Of a stretch of DNA of 64,000 bases, positions 23,991 through 33,076 are shown one piece after another (position 1 is the stretch's first letter; the number at the start of each line of letters is the position of its first letter). Under the pieces are notes generated by a model. It saw nothing but the letters and a program-made list of their open reading frames with translations, was not told the DNA's origin and did not search any database. Location: NCBI RefSeq assembly GCF_900100165.1, contig NZ_FNEO01000001.1:1488001-1552000 (forward strand). Reading direction: 5' to 3'. Source of the DNA: Flavobacterium glycines. GTDB taxonomy: Bacteria > Bacteroidota > Bacteroidia > Flavobacteriales > Flavobacteriaceae. The position numbers and the translations under genes were made by a program.

Positions 23991-25725
23991 TTTGTGCTGT
24001 TTTGGGAAACGAAAGCGTTATTGTAGTTCCTTTGTTAATTTCGCTTTCGATGGCTAAGATACCGTTATTTTTTTGAATCATTTGTTTGCATAACTGGAAA
24101 CCTAAACCAGTTCCAATAATTTCCGAATTGTTTTTTTTAGACAATAATTCGCTGTCATTTAATAATTCGTTTATGGTATTTTGAGTCATTCCAATGCCCG
24201 TGTCTTTGATAACTAAATCCCAAAAACTGTTTTTTGTTGTTGCTGTGGTAAAGCTGATTTTTCCATTTTCATTCGAAAACTTGATGGCATTATCCAATAA
24301 ATTACGAAGTATAATTTTAAGCGAATCAAGATCTACAAATATAAAACTGTTTTTTGAAACAAGATTTTCAAATTCAATGCTTTTGTCGAGTAACAAAGGT
24401 TTATAATTGTACTCCATTTGCTGTACAATAGAATACAAATGCACTGATTCTTTATGAAAATATAATTGTTTGGTTTGTAACATTGCCCAGTGTAATAAAT
24501 TGTCTAAAAGACTGTAAGCCCCATTAGCAATTCCGCTGTTTTGAATGATGAGTTGGTTCAATTCCTCATAATTTTTTGATTCTAATGTAGCTGATAATTT
24601 GGTGTTACTAGTTTTTAAAGCATTTACCGAAGATCGTAAATCATGGCTTACAATAGAGAAAAGTTGGTCTTTTGTCGTGTTGAGTTCGTCAAGTTTGTTT
24701 TTTTGAAGTAAAATTATTTTTGCGTTCTTTACTTTTTGAGCATACAAATAAATTCCTGCGGTTAATAGTGCTAATAAACTCATTGCTGAGAAAAACAACC
24801 AATTTCTTTGATTGTTTTTTAGTTCATTTTCTACTTCAAGCACTTTAATTTGCTTTTGTTTTTGAGCAACCGCAAACTTTTTTTCAAAATCAGCTACTGC
24901 CCATATTTTGTTTTGATTGTTGAGGGAATCATTCCATTGCTCCGCTTCTTTTCTATAGCCTAAAGCTTGCTTGAAGTTGCTTCTGTTTTCTTCGAAAACA
25001 GCCATGTTAAAAGCCGCTAGATTTTTAATATAATTTTCATTTATATCTTTTGATAAGAGATATGCTTTCTCAAAATAGTGAATAGCTTTAGCGTTTTTAC
25101 CTTGAACATAATATAAGTTAGCAAGGATGTTATATGCGTTGTAAAGACCAGCTTTGTTTTTTGCTTTTTCGTTAATCTGCAAATTTTTCATTAGGCAGTC
25201 TTCTGCTTTGTTGTATTCTTTTAAAAAAATATAGCTGCTGCCAATACCTTCTTGTGTCTTGGCGAAACTATAGTACTGATTTTTTATTAGTGGGGATTGG
25301 AGTGCCTTTTCGTAATAACGAATTGCAGTTCTGAATTCACTTAATTGGAAAGATATTGTGCCTAAATGAATTTGGACTGATGTAAAAAAATCAAATTGAT
25401 TAGAAATTAATAGTAATTCTTTTTTTGATTCTTTGTAAAGATCCTTTTCTTTAAATGCTATCCCTCTAAAAAAATGGCAATAGTCTGCTATTTCTTTGTT
25501 TGTGTTTGAACTCAGTTGTTTCATTGAGTATATTAGCGTAGAGTCCCAATCTTTTTTTTTATAAAAAGATTGAGACTTTGTAAAATTGATTTCAGATTTA
25601 TATTCTGCCGCTTTTTTCTGAATTTTTTTTATTATAACGTCGTTGTTAGACTTTATTTGTGAAAACAGGAAAACAGGAATTAAGAATATAATTGAAAGGT
25701 ATAATAATCTAAATTTTGGGGTCAT
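23983..25725 (-). CDS. TPR-repeat sensor histidine kinase
   Basis: 580-residue membrane histidine kinase. A signal peptide or N-terminal anchor (residues 1-23) is followed by about six tetratricopeptide repeats (about 50-290), a membrane helix (about 310-330, WLFFSAMSLLALLTAGIYLY), a HisKA domain with phospho-acceptor His in IVSHDLRSS, and an HATPase with DNAIKFS, DTGIGM and GTGLGFQL boxes. The TPR region should lie in the periplasm, so the sensor probably responds to a protein or envelope signal. It is coupled to the LytTR regulator downstream by an eight-base overlap. A small gene of unknown function lies 38 bases upstream on the same strand and might be cotranscribed. Confidence 0.92.
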   Translation of the reverse strand: MTPKFRLLYLSIIFLIPVFLFSQIKSNNDVIIKKIQKKAAEYKSEINFTKSQSFYKKKDWDSTLIYSMKQLSSNTNKEIADYCHFFRGIAFKEKDLYKESKKELLLISNQFDFFTSVQIHLGTISFQLSEFRTAIRYYEKALQSPLIKNQYYSFAKTQEGIGSSYIFLKEYNKAEDCLMKNLQINEKAKNKAGLYNAYNILANLYYVQGKNAKAIHYFEKAYLLSKDINENYIKNLAAFNMAVFEENRSNFKQALGYRKEAEQWNDSLNNQNKIWAVADFEKKFAVAQKQKQIKVLEVENELKNNQRNWLFFSAMSLLALLTAGIYLYAQKVKNAKIILLQKNKLDELNTTKDQLFSIVSHDLRSSVNALKTSNTKLSATLESKNYEELNQLIIQNSGIANGAYSLLDNLLHWAMLQTKQLYFHKESVHLYSIVQQMEYNYKPLLLDKSIEFENLVSKNSFIFVDLDSLKIILRNLLDNAIKFSNENGKISFTTATTKNSFWDLVIKDTGIGMTQNTINELLNDSELLSKKNNSEIIGTGLGFQLCKQMIQKNNGILAIESEINKGTTITLSFPKTAQNG

Positions 25726-25763
25726 TTTATATTTACGCTTGAAATTATTGACATTGCTTCGCT

Positions 25764-26162
25764 TTATCCCTTTATAAGTATTTTAGTTCCTGTAGAAGTT
25801 TCTGGATCAATGTCTTTTAAGTAAGAAGTGACACTTGTTATTTCTTTAACTGTTGGGGAAGTATATTCTAATTCAAGATACCAAACATTTAGACTTTTTG
25901 GTATTTCTTCAGAATAGTTATAATCAAAATACAATTGTAAAGAGTTGTCAATCACTTCTGGATTTGGTTGTACCCTTGGTGATTCGGTAACGGCACTATC
26001 AATATAAAGTGTAACTCTTATTGATAAAAATGGTGCTCCATCAGTTGGTGAGATTAATTTTGCCGAAGCCAATGGTGATATAGGATAACTTACCTCGTCT
26101 GAATGTAAAAGAGTAAATGGAATTTGGTTGACTTGTGTGTTTTGAATAACTTCTAAAGGCAT
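25764..26162 (-). CDS. Conserved-looking protein of unknown function upstream of a histidine kinase
   Basis: 132 residues, no signal peptide, no membrane segment. The composition is rich in Pro, Ser, Thr and Val with alternating hydrophobic residues (IRVTLYIDSAV, LQLYFDYNY, LNVWYLELEY), so an all-beta fold is likely. The sequence starts MPLEVIQNTQVNQIPF and ends TGTKILIKG. I recognise no family. It lies between the pnp terminator and the TPR kinase gene, on the kinase strand, with a near-consensus -7 (TATCTTTA) about 30 bases before the ATG. It may form an operon with the kinase and regulator. Confidence 0.65.
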   Translation of the reverse strand: MPLEVIQNTQVNQIPFTLLHSDEVSYPISPLASAKLISPTDGAPFLSIRVTLYIDSAVTESPRVQPNPEVIDNSLQLYFDYNYSEEIPKSLNVWYLELEYTSPTVKEITSVTSYLKDIDPETSTGTKILIKG

Positions 26163-26249
26163 AATGGGATTTTTTTAAGATTAATACGAATAAAGATACA
26201 CTTTTTAGGATAATTATATCTAAAAATGATTTTTGTTTTTTTATAAAAA

Positions 26250-26287
26250 CAAAAATCCCATTCGTCAGAACGAATGGGATTTTTTAT
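26250..26287 (-). terminator. pnp terminator
   Basis: AAAAATCCCATTCG / CGAATGGGATTTTT perfect stem with a 6-base loop after the pnp stop, flanked by T-tracts in both directions. Confidence 0.9.
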
Positions 26288-26315
26288 AATAAACCTTTAG
26301 TAAACTAAGATCTGA

Positions 26316-28460
26316 TTACTCTTGTTTAGCCTCACGTGGAGGGCGTGCGATAAGTGCTTTTTTAGACACTTTCTCTTTTTTAGTTTTAGGGTCAACGCCT
26401 AAGTATTTTACTTGGAATACATCACCCATTTTTACTACATCAGCAACGTTTTCAGTACGTTCCCAAGCCAGTTCAGATACGTGTAATAAAACTTCGTTTC
26501 CTGGAGCAGCAGTATATTCAACTACAGCACCGAAATCCAACATTTTAATTACTTTTACCTCGTAAGCTTCACCTACTTGTGGTTTGAATGTAATAGAATC
26601 AATTTTAGCTAATACCGCCTTGATTCCGGCAGGATCAGTTCCTAAAATTTCAACTACACCTTGCTCGTCCACCTCGTTAATAACGATAGTAGTACCTGTA
26701 GCTTTTTGTAATTCCTGAATTACTTTTCCACCAGGTCCAATTAACGCTCCAATAAAGTTTCCAGGAATAGTTCTGGTAATGATTTTTGGCGAATGTGCTT
26801 TAACTTCTTCTCTTGGAGTAGCGATAGTATCAGTCAGTTTTCCTAAAATATGTAAACGTCCGTCACGAGCCTGGCTTAAAGCTTGCTCCATGATGTCATA
26901 ACGCAATCCTTCGATTTTGATGTCCATTTGACAAGCAGTGATACCGTCAGCAGTTCCGGTTACTTTAAAGTCCATATCTCCTAGGTGGTCTTCGTCTCCT
27001 AAGATATCTGAAAGTACAGCAAATTTCTCTCCGTCAGTAATTAATCCCATAGCAATTCCGGAAACCGGTTTTACCATTTGAACCCCTGCATCCATCAAAG
27101 CCATAGTTCCTGCACAAACAGTTGCCATAGAAGAAGAACCATTTGATTCTAATACTTCAGAAACCACACGGATTGTATAAGGACAATCAGCAGGAATCAT
27201 GTTTTTCAAAGCACGTTGTGCTAAGTTTCCGTGACCAACCTCTCTTCTTGAAGTTCCTCTTAAAGGTTTTGCTTCTCCGGTAGAGAAAGGAGGGAAGTTG
27301 TAGTGTAAGTAGAATTTTTCTTCTCCTTGTTCTGATGGAGAGTCGATTTGGTTAGCTTCTCTTGAAGTTCCAAGAGTTACAGTTGCCAAAGCCTGAGTTT
27401 CTCCACGTGTAAATAATGACGAACCGTGAACAGAAGGTAAATAATCAGTTTCACACCAGATTGGTCTGATTTCAGTTGTTTTTCTTCCGTCAAGACGAAT
27501 TCCTTTTTCAAGGATTACGTTACGAACGGCTTCTTTATTGGTTTTGTAGAAATATTTTCCAACTAATCCTGCTAAATCAGCATTTTCAGCATATTCTTCT
27601 TCTGTAAATAAGGCTTTTGCTTCTTCTTTTACAGCAGCAAATTTTTCACCTCTTTCGCTTTTTCCTGAAGCTTCTTGTGCAATTGCATAACATTTGTCGT
27701 AAGCAGCAGCTTTTACTTTTGCATAAACCGCTTCATCCTCAACTTCACCTTCGTAAGTTCTGTATTCAGGATTGCCTAAAGATGCTCTCAAGCGTTGTTG
27801 TGCAAGGATTTGAACTTTAATAGCCTCGTGAGCAAATTTGATAGCTTCGATCATTTCAGCTTCTGAGATTTCTTTCATCTCTCCCTCAACCATCGCTACA
27901 GAATCCATAGAAGCTCCAATCATCATGTCGATGTCTGATTTTTCTAATTCTTCTCTGCTTGGGTTGATTACTAATTTTCCGTCGATACGTGCTACACGTA
28001 CTTCAGAAATTAAGTTGTAAAATGGAATATCAGAAACCGCTAATGCTGCTGATGCTGCTAAACCAGCTAATGCATCCGGCATAACGTTGTCGTCATGAGA
28101 CATTAACTGAATCATTACCTGAGTTTCAGCGTGGTAATCATCCGGGAAGAGCGGACGCAATACACGGTCAACTAATCTCATTGTTAATACTTCGCTGTCG
28201 CTTGGTCTTGCTTCTCTCTTGAAGAATCCTCCAGGGAAACGTCCTGCTGCAGCAAATTTTTCACGGTAATCTACCGTTAATGGTAAAAAGTCAACGCCCG
28301 GGTTAGAAGTTCTTGCCGATACCGCTGTTGCTAAAAGCATACAGTTTCCTAAACGAACAACAACTGAACCATCAGCTTGTTTGGCTAATTTACCTGTTTC
28401 GATTGAGATGCTTCTTCCATCTCCTAAATCGATAATTTCTTGTTTTACTTGTGGAATCAT
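26316..28460 (-). CDS. pnp: Polyribonucleotide nucleotidyltransferase (PNPase)
   Basis: Phosphorolytic 3'-5' exoribonuclease, part of RNA turnover; 714 residues, full length. Two RNase PH-like domains (about 10-220 and 325-550) flank an alpha-helical segment. The second has [10 protein letters not shown] and [14 protein letters not shown], and an active-site region with [16 protein letters not shown] that contains the conserved Asp residues. A KH domain ([16 protein letters not shown], about 575-630) and an S1 domain (about 640-700) follow. The gene lies downstream of rpsO on the same strand, the order known from many bacteria, but an intrinsic terminator after rpsO suggests partly separate transcription. 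Confidence 0.98.
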   Translation of the reverse strand: MIPQVKQEIIDLGDGRSISIETGKLAKQADGSVVVRLGNCMLLATAVSARTSNPGVDFLPLTVDYREKFAAAGRFPGGFFKREARPSDSEVLTMRLVDRVLRPLFPDDYHAETQVMIQLMSHDDNVMPDALAGLAASAALAVSDIPFYNLISEVRVARIDGKLVINPSREELEKSDIDMMIGASMDSVAMVEGEMKEISEAEMIEAIKFAHEAIKVQILAQQRLRASLGNPEYRTYEGEVEDEAVYAKVKAAAYDKCYAIAQEASGKSERGEKFAAVKEEAKALFTEEEYAENADLAGLVGKYFYKTNKEAVRNVILEKGIRLDGRKTTEIRPIWCETDYLPSVHGSSLFTRGETQALATVTLGTSREANQIDSPSEQGEEKFYLHYNFPPFSTGEAKPLRGTSRREVGHGNLAQRALKNMIPADCPYTIRVVSEVLESNGSSSMATVCAGTMALMDAGVQMVKPVSGIAMGLITDGEKFAVLSDILGDEDHLGDMDFKVTGTADGITACQMDIKIEGLRYDIMEQALSQARDGRLHILGKLTDTIATPREEVKAHSPKIITRTIPGNFIGALIGPGGKVIQELQKATGTTIVINEVDEQGVVEILGTDPAGIKAVLAKIDSITFKPQVGEAYEVKVIKMLDFGAVVEYTAAPGNEVLLHVSELAWERTENVADVVKMGDVFQVKYLGVDPKTKKEKVSKKALIARPPREAKQE

Positions 28461-28596
28461 AAATTTCCTTTTGTTTTGGTTATACTACGGACGAGTGTTG
28501 TGTTGTTGTAGTTGTTGTGTGATGTCCAATGAAAAACCAAACTTTTTTTGTTTTTCCTCATGCCATCCGGCAGAAGGAGTTTAATTTGTTTAAAAA

Positions 28597-28627
28597 CAAA
28601 AAGAGGTACTTGCGCACCTCTTTTTTA
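28597..28627 (-). terminator. rpsO terminator
   Basis: AAAAGAGGT / ACCTCTTTT stem around an 8-base loop, just after the rpsO stop. Confidence 0.8.
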
Positions 28628-28633
28628 TATTGA

Positions 28634-28903
28634 CTATTTTCTGATACCCAATACTTTGATAATTTCACGATATCTGTTGATATCTGTTTTCTTTAAGTAG
28701 TCAAGCAAAGCTCTTCTTTTACCTACTAATTTCACAAGAGAACGCTCAGTGTTGTAATCGTGACGATTTCTTTTTAAGTGCTCAGTCAAGTGGTTGATTC
28801 TGAATGAGAACAAGGCGATTTGTCCTTCTGCAGATCCTGTGTTTTCTGCTTTTCCTCCGTGTTTAGCGAAGATGTCTGCTTTTACTTCTTTAGATAAGTA
28901 CAT
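28634..28903 (-). CDS. rpsO: 30S ribosomal protein S15
   Basis: Small-subunit ribosomal protein that binds the central domain of 16S rRNA; 89 residues, exactly the family length. The conserved core is visible: DTGSAEGQIA-like segment (NTGSAEGQIALFSFRINHLT), HLKRNRHDYNTERSLVKLVG, KRRALLDYLKK and YREIIKVLGIRK. Single gene with its own consensus promoter and terminator, located upstream of pnp as in many bacteria. Confidence 0.98.
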   Translation of the reverse strand: MYLSKEVKADIFAKHGGKAENTGSAEGQIALFSFRINHLTEHLKRNRHDYNTERSLVKLVGKRRALLDYLKKTDINRYREIIKVLGIRK

Positions 28904-28959
28904 GCTAATATTATTTTAATGATTATTATGTATGTCAAACAGTTATTGTAAGACGGCAG

Positions 28960-28989
28960 CAAAAGTAATACATTATTTTGAATTGACAA
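28960..28989 (-). promoter_or_regulatory. rpsO promoter
   Basis: On the - strand TTG (28989-28987), 19 bases, TACTTTTG (28967-28960): an exact match to the Bacteroidota consensus at the optimal spacing. The leader is about 50 bases. Confidence 0.7.
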
Positions 28990-29012
28990 TGCAATTCAAA
29001 TATTTTGATTTT

Positions 29013-30023
29013 CTACCAATTAGGATTTGTATTTTTAATTAGATCTTCCCCAGGTGTGGGATTCTGATTTTCATAATTGACTGTTGCTCCTTTAAATGAA
29101 ATAGGTAGTGAATGTTGCATTTTGAGAGGAACACCTCTTTTAGTTCCAGGAATCCATTTTTCCATTGCTTGTAAAAGTCGTATTACTTCTTCTCCTATTC
29201 CGTAGCCAATATCTTTTAAAATTTTAATATCAGTGATTTTACCATCTTTATCTATCCAGAAAGTTGCACGCACTTGGCCATTTAAGTTTTGAATATCAGC
29301 GGACTTTAAATTTTTTGCAATATATTTATAAAAGTCATTTATTCCGTTTTTAGGTGCCGGTTTTAAATTTAATATTTTGTATGGATATTTTTGATTGTTA
29401 TTGTCTGTACTAACTCCTGAAATAAATTTATTATTTTGGTATATTTCTGTAAAAGTAAAATTTTCCTTGAGATCTTTTCCTTCCCAAATACCATCTTTAT
29501 ATCCATTTTTTAATTTGCCCTTGCTGTAAAAATCTTTTGAGTTTTCTTCATAATCGCCATTACCATCAATTACTGTTTGGATATTATTAGTGTTCCAGTA
29601 ATTTAAAATTTTGAGTTTATTTTGAGTTTCTTTCTCTTCAGGGGTGTATTCAATTTCGCTTTTTTTATTCCCATTTTCGTACCATTCTTCTTCTTTACCA
29701 ATTAATTTTTTATTTGAATAATGGCTTATTTCTTTTTTGTTGCCATTTTCATAATAGGTAATAATTTCTCCTTCTTTGGCAAATTGGTTTTTATCTTTTG
29801 AAAAACCTTCAGTTCTAATAGCCCCTGATTTATAGAATTCTTTTATTTCATAAAGATCTTGCTTTGAATTGTAATTCTTAATGATTCTTGTATAACTGTA
29901 GTTTTCGGGAGTAGTTTCTTTCCATTTGGAATCCAGAAAAATGATTTTGTCATTTTTTGATGTTTGTGCGTAAGTAATTATTGATAAGAATGCTAAAATT
30001 AAGGTTGTTAAGTTGGTTTTCAT
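29013..30023 (-). CDS. Secreted MORN-repeat protein with TonB C-terminal-like domain (copy 1)
   Basis: 336 residues with a signal peptide ending near residue 19 (TYAQT). The middle contains YwqK/MORN-like repeats (YYENGNKKEISHYSNKKLIG, WYENGNKKSEI and a later GYKDGIWEG). The C-terminal part (about 245-315: GQVRATFWIDKDGKITDIKILKDIG ... AMEKWIPGTKRG) resembles the TonB C-terminal domain. There is no N-terminal anchor other than the signal, so it does not look like a normal energy transducer. It ends in a 25-residue polar tail missing from copy 2. The paralogue lies 34 bases upstream on the same strand. The function is unknown; a periplasmic envelope-binding role fits both domains. Confidence 0.8.
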   Translation of the reverse strand: MKTNLTTLILAFLSIITYAQTSKNDKIIFLDSKWKETTPENYSYTRIIKNYNSKQDLYEIKEFYKSGAIRTEGFSKDKNQFAKEGEIITYYENGNKKEISHYSNKKLIGKEEEWYENGNKKSEIEYTPEEKETQNKLKILNYWNTNNIQTVIDGNGDYEENSKDFYSKGKLKNGYKDGIWEGKDLKENFTFTEIYQNNKFISGVSTDNNNQKYPYKILNLKPAPKNGINDFYKYIAKNLKSADIQNLNGQVRATFWIDKDGKITDIKILKDIGYGIGEEVIRLLQAMEKWIPGTKRGVPLKMQHSLPISFKGATVNYENQNPTPGEDLIKNTNPNW

Positions 30024-30057
30024 TTTTTTGTTGTATAATATTGGTTATGAAAATGTT

Positions 30058-31071
30058 TTAGTCGGCTGTGTGTATTGAAATTGGTAAGTTAAATAAAGAC
30101 TTTATTGGGATTCCTCTTAATTTGCCTGGTATCCAATTTTCAGATTTTTTTAATACTCTTACTGCTTCTTCAGCTGTTCCAAAACCGAGATCTTTGGTGA
30201 CATTGAAATAGCTTAAATTTCCATTTTTATTTATTATAAATTGAATGTAAATTTTTCCTTTTAAATCTTTTATATTTGGAGATTTGTAATTAAGTCCAAT
30301 AAAGCGGTAAAATTCAGGCATACCTTTCGAGTATGTGGCTATTTCGTTTAATACTTTGTAAGGATATTTATTGTTTTCTTTGTCAGTGCTTATTCCTGAA
30401 ATTAACTTTCCGTTTTGGTAAACTTCAGAATATTTAAAATTTTCTTGAAAATTTTCTCCTTCCCAAACACCGTTTTTTTCTCCGTTCAGAATTGAACCTT
30501 TTTCGTAACCCTTGTCATCTGTAAATTCATAATAACCGTTTCCGTCAATGACTGTTTGTGATTTTTCCTTATTCCAAAATTGGTTTATTTTTATTAAACT
30601 GGTTTTTGTTTCTTTATCCCAGGTGGTTTCCTTAATAGCTCTTTTTTCTCCATTTTCATACCATTCCAGCAGTTCTCCGTTTAATTTATTGTCAACGTAA
30701 TTTGATTCTTGTTTTTTGTTTCCATTTTTGTATAACTCAATTTGTTTTCCAGTCAATTTGTTTTTTACATAATTTGATTCTCTGTACTTTTCACCACTTT
30801 CATAATATTCTAATTTTGGTCCTTCAAAAATAGCTCGTTCTTTGTCAGTTGAAATTGCTTTCATGCTTACAGCCCCGGATGTATAATAATCAGTGAAAAG
30901 AAATAAATCAGGTTGATTTTTGTAGTTTTGAACTACACGTATATATTTCGAATTTTGTTCATTAGTTATGTTTTTTAGAGAATCAAGGAAGAAACGGGTA
31001 GGTTCTATGATTTGAGAAAAGCTTGTAAATGTTGCTAATAATAATGCTGCGGTTAATAGGTTGGTTTTCAT
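30058..31071 (-). CDS. Secreted MORN-repeat protein with TonB C-terminal-like domain (copy 2)
   Basis: Paralogue of the neighbouring gene, 337 residues from the ATG at 31071, chosen because it gives MKTNLLTAALLLATFTSFSQ, a good signal peptide matching the MKTNL start of copy 1; the longer frame adds 19 residues without a signal. Three YwqK-like repeats are visible (YYESGEKYRESNYVKNKLTG, LYKNGNKKQESNYVDNKLNG, WYENGEKRAI), one more than copy 1. A TonB-C-like domain follows (GKIYIQFIINKNGNLSYFNV, then SENWIPGKLRGIPI). The two repeats with NYV(K/D)NKLxG are nearly identical, so repeat duplication is recent. Function unknown. Confidence 0.8.
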   Translation of the reverse strand: MKTNLLTAALLLATFTSFSQIIEPTRFFLDSLKNITNEQNSKYIRVVQNYKNQPDLFLFTDYYTSGAVSMKAISTDKERAIFEGPKLEYYESGEKYRESNYVKNKLTGKQIELYKNGNKKQESNYVDNKLNGELLEWYENGEKRAIKETTWDKETKTSLIKINQFWNKEKSQTVIDGNGYYEFTDDKGYEKGSILNGEKNGVWEGENFQENFKYSEVYQNGKLISGISTDKENNKYPYKVLNEIATYSKGMPEFYRFIGLNYKSPNIKDLKGKIYIQFIINKNGNLSYFNVTKDLGFGTAEEAVRVLKKSENWIPGKLRGIPIKSLFNLPISIHTAD

Positions 31072-31180
31072 TGTTGGTGTAATTTTTTTTTCAAATATAA
31101 TGAAATGTACTACAGTATTGTATTGCAATTGCTGTAATTTCTTATCGAAAGAATAAAGTAATAATTAAAAGTTATTTGTA

Positions 31181-31188
31181 TAAATTTG
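31181..31188 (+). promoter_or_regulatory. -7 element before xrtF
   Basis: TAAATTTG matches TAnnTTTG exactly. If used, transcription starts near 31195, leaving a leader of only about eight bases before the TTG at 31203. No -33 TTG at normal spacing. Confidence 0.35.
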
Positions 31189-31202
31189 AGAAAAATCAAG
31201 TT

Positions 31203-31739
31203 TTGAAAAAATACCTTATTCTATATCGCCCTTTTCTGGTTTTTCTGGCCAAATTTTTCCTGACGTATTTAATTTTGAGTTTGGTTTATCAGGGGTTTTT
31301 GTCTCGTTTTGATGAAAACTCAGTGGATTCGATAACCCAGTTTGTGGCTAAAAACACCAAACAATTACTTACTACTTTTCAGGTGGATTTTAAGATTCAG
31401 GAAATGCCTAATGAATCTTTTGTTATGTTTCTTTACAATCAGCGGGCTGTTGCACGAATGATTGAAGGTTGTAATGCGATTAGTGTTATTATTTTGTTTG
31501 TATCATTTGTAGTCGCTTTTTCGGGGAAATTAAAGCCTACTTTATTGTTTGTTTCAGGTGGAAGTATTTTCATTTATACTTTAAATGTAGTTCGCATTGC
31601 TTTGTTATGTTCTGCTTTGTATTGGTTTCCGGAGCAAAAAGACTTATTGCATGATATTGTTTTTCCGTTGTTTATATATGGAGTTATTTTTACGTTGTGG
31701 GTAATTTGGGTGAATAAATTTTCATTGTATGCAAAATAG
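31203..31739 (+). CDS. xrtF: Exosortase family protein XrtF
   Basis: Polytopic membrane cysteine protease/transpeptidase of the exosortase/archaeosortase superfamily, XrtF type, which should process C-terminal sorting signals at the inner membrane. The catalytic triad is visible: Cys in MIEGCNAIS, Arg in LNVVRIALL and His in LLHDIVFP, each at a membrane boundary. About six hydrophobic helices; 178 residues from the TTG at 31203. No ATG exists near the start. TTG at 31203 gives MKKYLILYRPFLVF; a TTG at 31176 would add nine residues but would lie before a perfect -7 element (31181-31188), so I prefer 31203. It overlaps its partner gene by 11 bases. No candidate substrate is encoded in this window. 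Confidence 0.88.
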   Translation: MKKYLILYRPFLVFLAKFFLTYLILSLVYQGFLSRFDENSVDSITQFVAKNTKQLLTTFQVDFKIQEMPNESFVMFLYNQRAVARMIEGCNAISVIILFVSFVVAFSGKLKPTLLFVSGGSIFIYTLNVVRIALLCSALYWFPEQKDLLHDIVFPLFIYGVIFTLWVIWVNKFSLYAK

Positions 31740-32172
31740 ATTGTTTTCTCAGGCTTTGAAGTTATTCGTTATTGCAGCTTTACTGCTTTGCTTTATTATG
31801 GTTCGTTTTTATGAGAATGTGTTGTTTTATGATCCTTTTTTAGCCTATTTTAAAGGGGATTTTAATAATATGCCTTTACCGGAGTTTACTACTTTTCGGT
31901 TGATTTTGAGTCTGTTATTTCGATATGGTTTGAATATGTTAATTTCATTAGGGTTGATTTATGTGATTTTCAAAGACCCTGTGATGCTTCGGTTTTCTTT
32001 TGTTTTATATTTCATAGCTTTTGTAGTTTTGATAGTGGCTTTGTTTTTAGTTATTAAGATTTACGGTTCTAATAATAATTTACTGCTGTTTTATATTCGC
32101 AGGTTTATTATTCAGCCCGTGTTTGTTTTACTGTTTATTCCTGCATTTTATTTTCAAAAGCGTAATTCCTAA
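31729..32172 (+). CDS. Exosortase F system-associated membrane protein
   Basis: 147-residue membrane protein with four predicted helices and a loop after the first helix (NVLFYDPFLAYFKGDFNNMPLPEF). It belongs to the small family that accompanies XrtF in Flavobacteriia, as judged by its position, size and the YDPFLAYFKGDF stretch. It overlaps xrtF by 11 bases, indicating coupled translation and a likely complex. The biochemical role is not known; it may shape the substrate channel of the exosortase. Confidence 0.85.
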   Translation: MQNRLFSQALKLFVIAALLLCFIMVRFYENVLFYDPFLAYFKGDFNNMPLPEFTTFRLILSLLFRYGLNMLISLGLIYVIFKDPVMLRFSFVLYFIAFVVLIVALFLVIKIYGSNNNLLLFYIRRFIIQPVFVLLFIPAFYFQKRNS

Positions 32173-32229
32173 GATTTTTTGTGTAATTTTAATAAGCTCT
32201 TACAGTTGGTAATTAGTAATTAAAGCGAT

Positions 32230-33060
32230 ATGAAAATTATAAAACATTCCGGTGCAGTTGTTAATTTTAATCCGGAGAAACTTACGGCATCCTTGTTAAA
32301 ATCCGGTGCTGATGCTTATACGGCTGAATCTATCATGAAGGAAATTACCAAAGAAATTTACGAGGGAATTTCGACTAAAAATATTTATAAAAAAGCGTTT
32401 GCTTTATTGAAAAAGCATACCCATTCTCACGCTGCCCGTTACAACTTGCGTGCGGCGATCGAAATGTTGGGGCCGGAAGGGTTTTATTTCGAAAAATACA
32501 TAGCCCGACTTTTTGAAGCTGAAAAGTATGAAACGAAGTCTAATGTGATTTTGCAAGGTAATTGTGTAATGCATGAGATTGATATTCTGATAAAGAAAAA
32601 CAATCAGATTGCTATGGTAGAATGTAAGTTTCATGCCGGAAGAGAGGCCGCTTCTGATATAAAAGTTCCTTTGTATGTTTTTTCCAGATTTAATGATTTA
32701 AGAGGAAATAATTATACTCTTTTTTCCAACAAAGAAAAAATATCCAGTTGCTGGATTGTTACCAATACTCGATTTACAGCAGATGCAATTGCTTTTGCCG
32801 AATGTTCAGGGATTAATTTGTTAAGTTGGGATTATCCTGAGAAAAAAAATTTAAGATTGAAAAACAACCATGATTGTTTGTATCCTGTAACTTGTTTGAC
32901 GACATTAACAAAGGTTGAGAAAGAAAAATTATTGTTGATAGATATCATTCTTGTAAAAGAATTAATTGATAATCGGGCTGATTTAAAAGAAATAGGTATT
33001 AGTCCGGGACGAATAAAAAATGTACTGAGAGAAGTAACTGATTTGTGTAAGTGTTATTAA
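32230..33060 (+). CDS. ATP-cone domain fused to a PD-(D/E)XK nuclease-like domain
   Basis: 276 residues. The N-terminal 90 residues are an ATP-cone (IKHSGAVVNFNPEKLTASLLKSGAD ... HAARYNLRAAIEMLGP region), the nucleotide-sensing module of ribonucleotide reductases and NrdR. It is followed by a restriction-endonuclease-like fold with the motif IDIL then (Q)IAMVECKFH, where Asp, Glu and Lys match the PD-(D/E)XK core of Mrr-type enzymes. A C-terminal helical segment (about 225-276: LKEIGISPGRIKNVL) may bind DNA. Sixteen bases separate it from a beta-CASP RNase gene. Suggested role: a nucleotide-controlled nuclease in DNA or RNA quality control. This is inference; no phenotype is known to me. Confidence 0.8.
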   Translation: MKIIKHSGAVVNFNPEKLTASLLKSGADAYTAESIMKEITKEIYEGISTKNIYKKAFALLKKHTHSHAARYNLRAAIEMLGPEGFYFEKYIARLFEAEKYETKSNVILQGNCVMHEIDILIKKNNQIAMVECKFHAGREAASDIKVPLYVFSRFNDLRGNNYTLFSNKEKISSCWIVTNTRFTADAIAFAECSGINLLSWDYPEKKNLRLKNNHDCLYPVTCLTTLTKVEKEKLLLIDIILVKELIDNRADLKEIGISPGRIKNVLREVTDLCKCY

Positions 33061-33076
33061 TTGAAAAGACCACATT

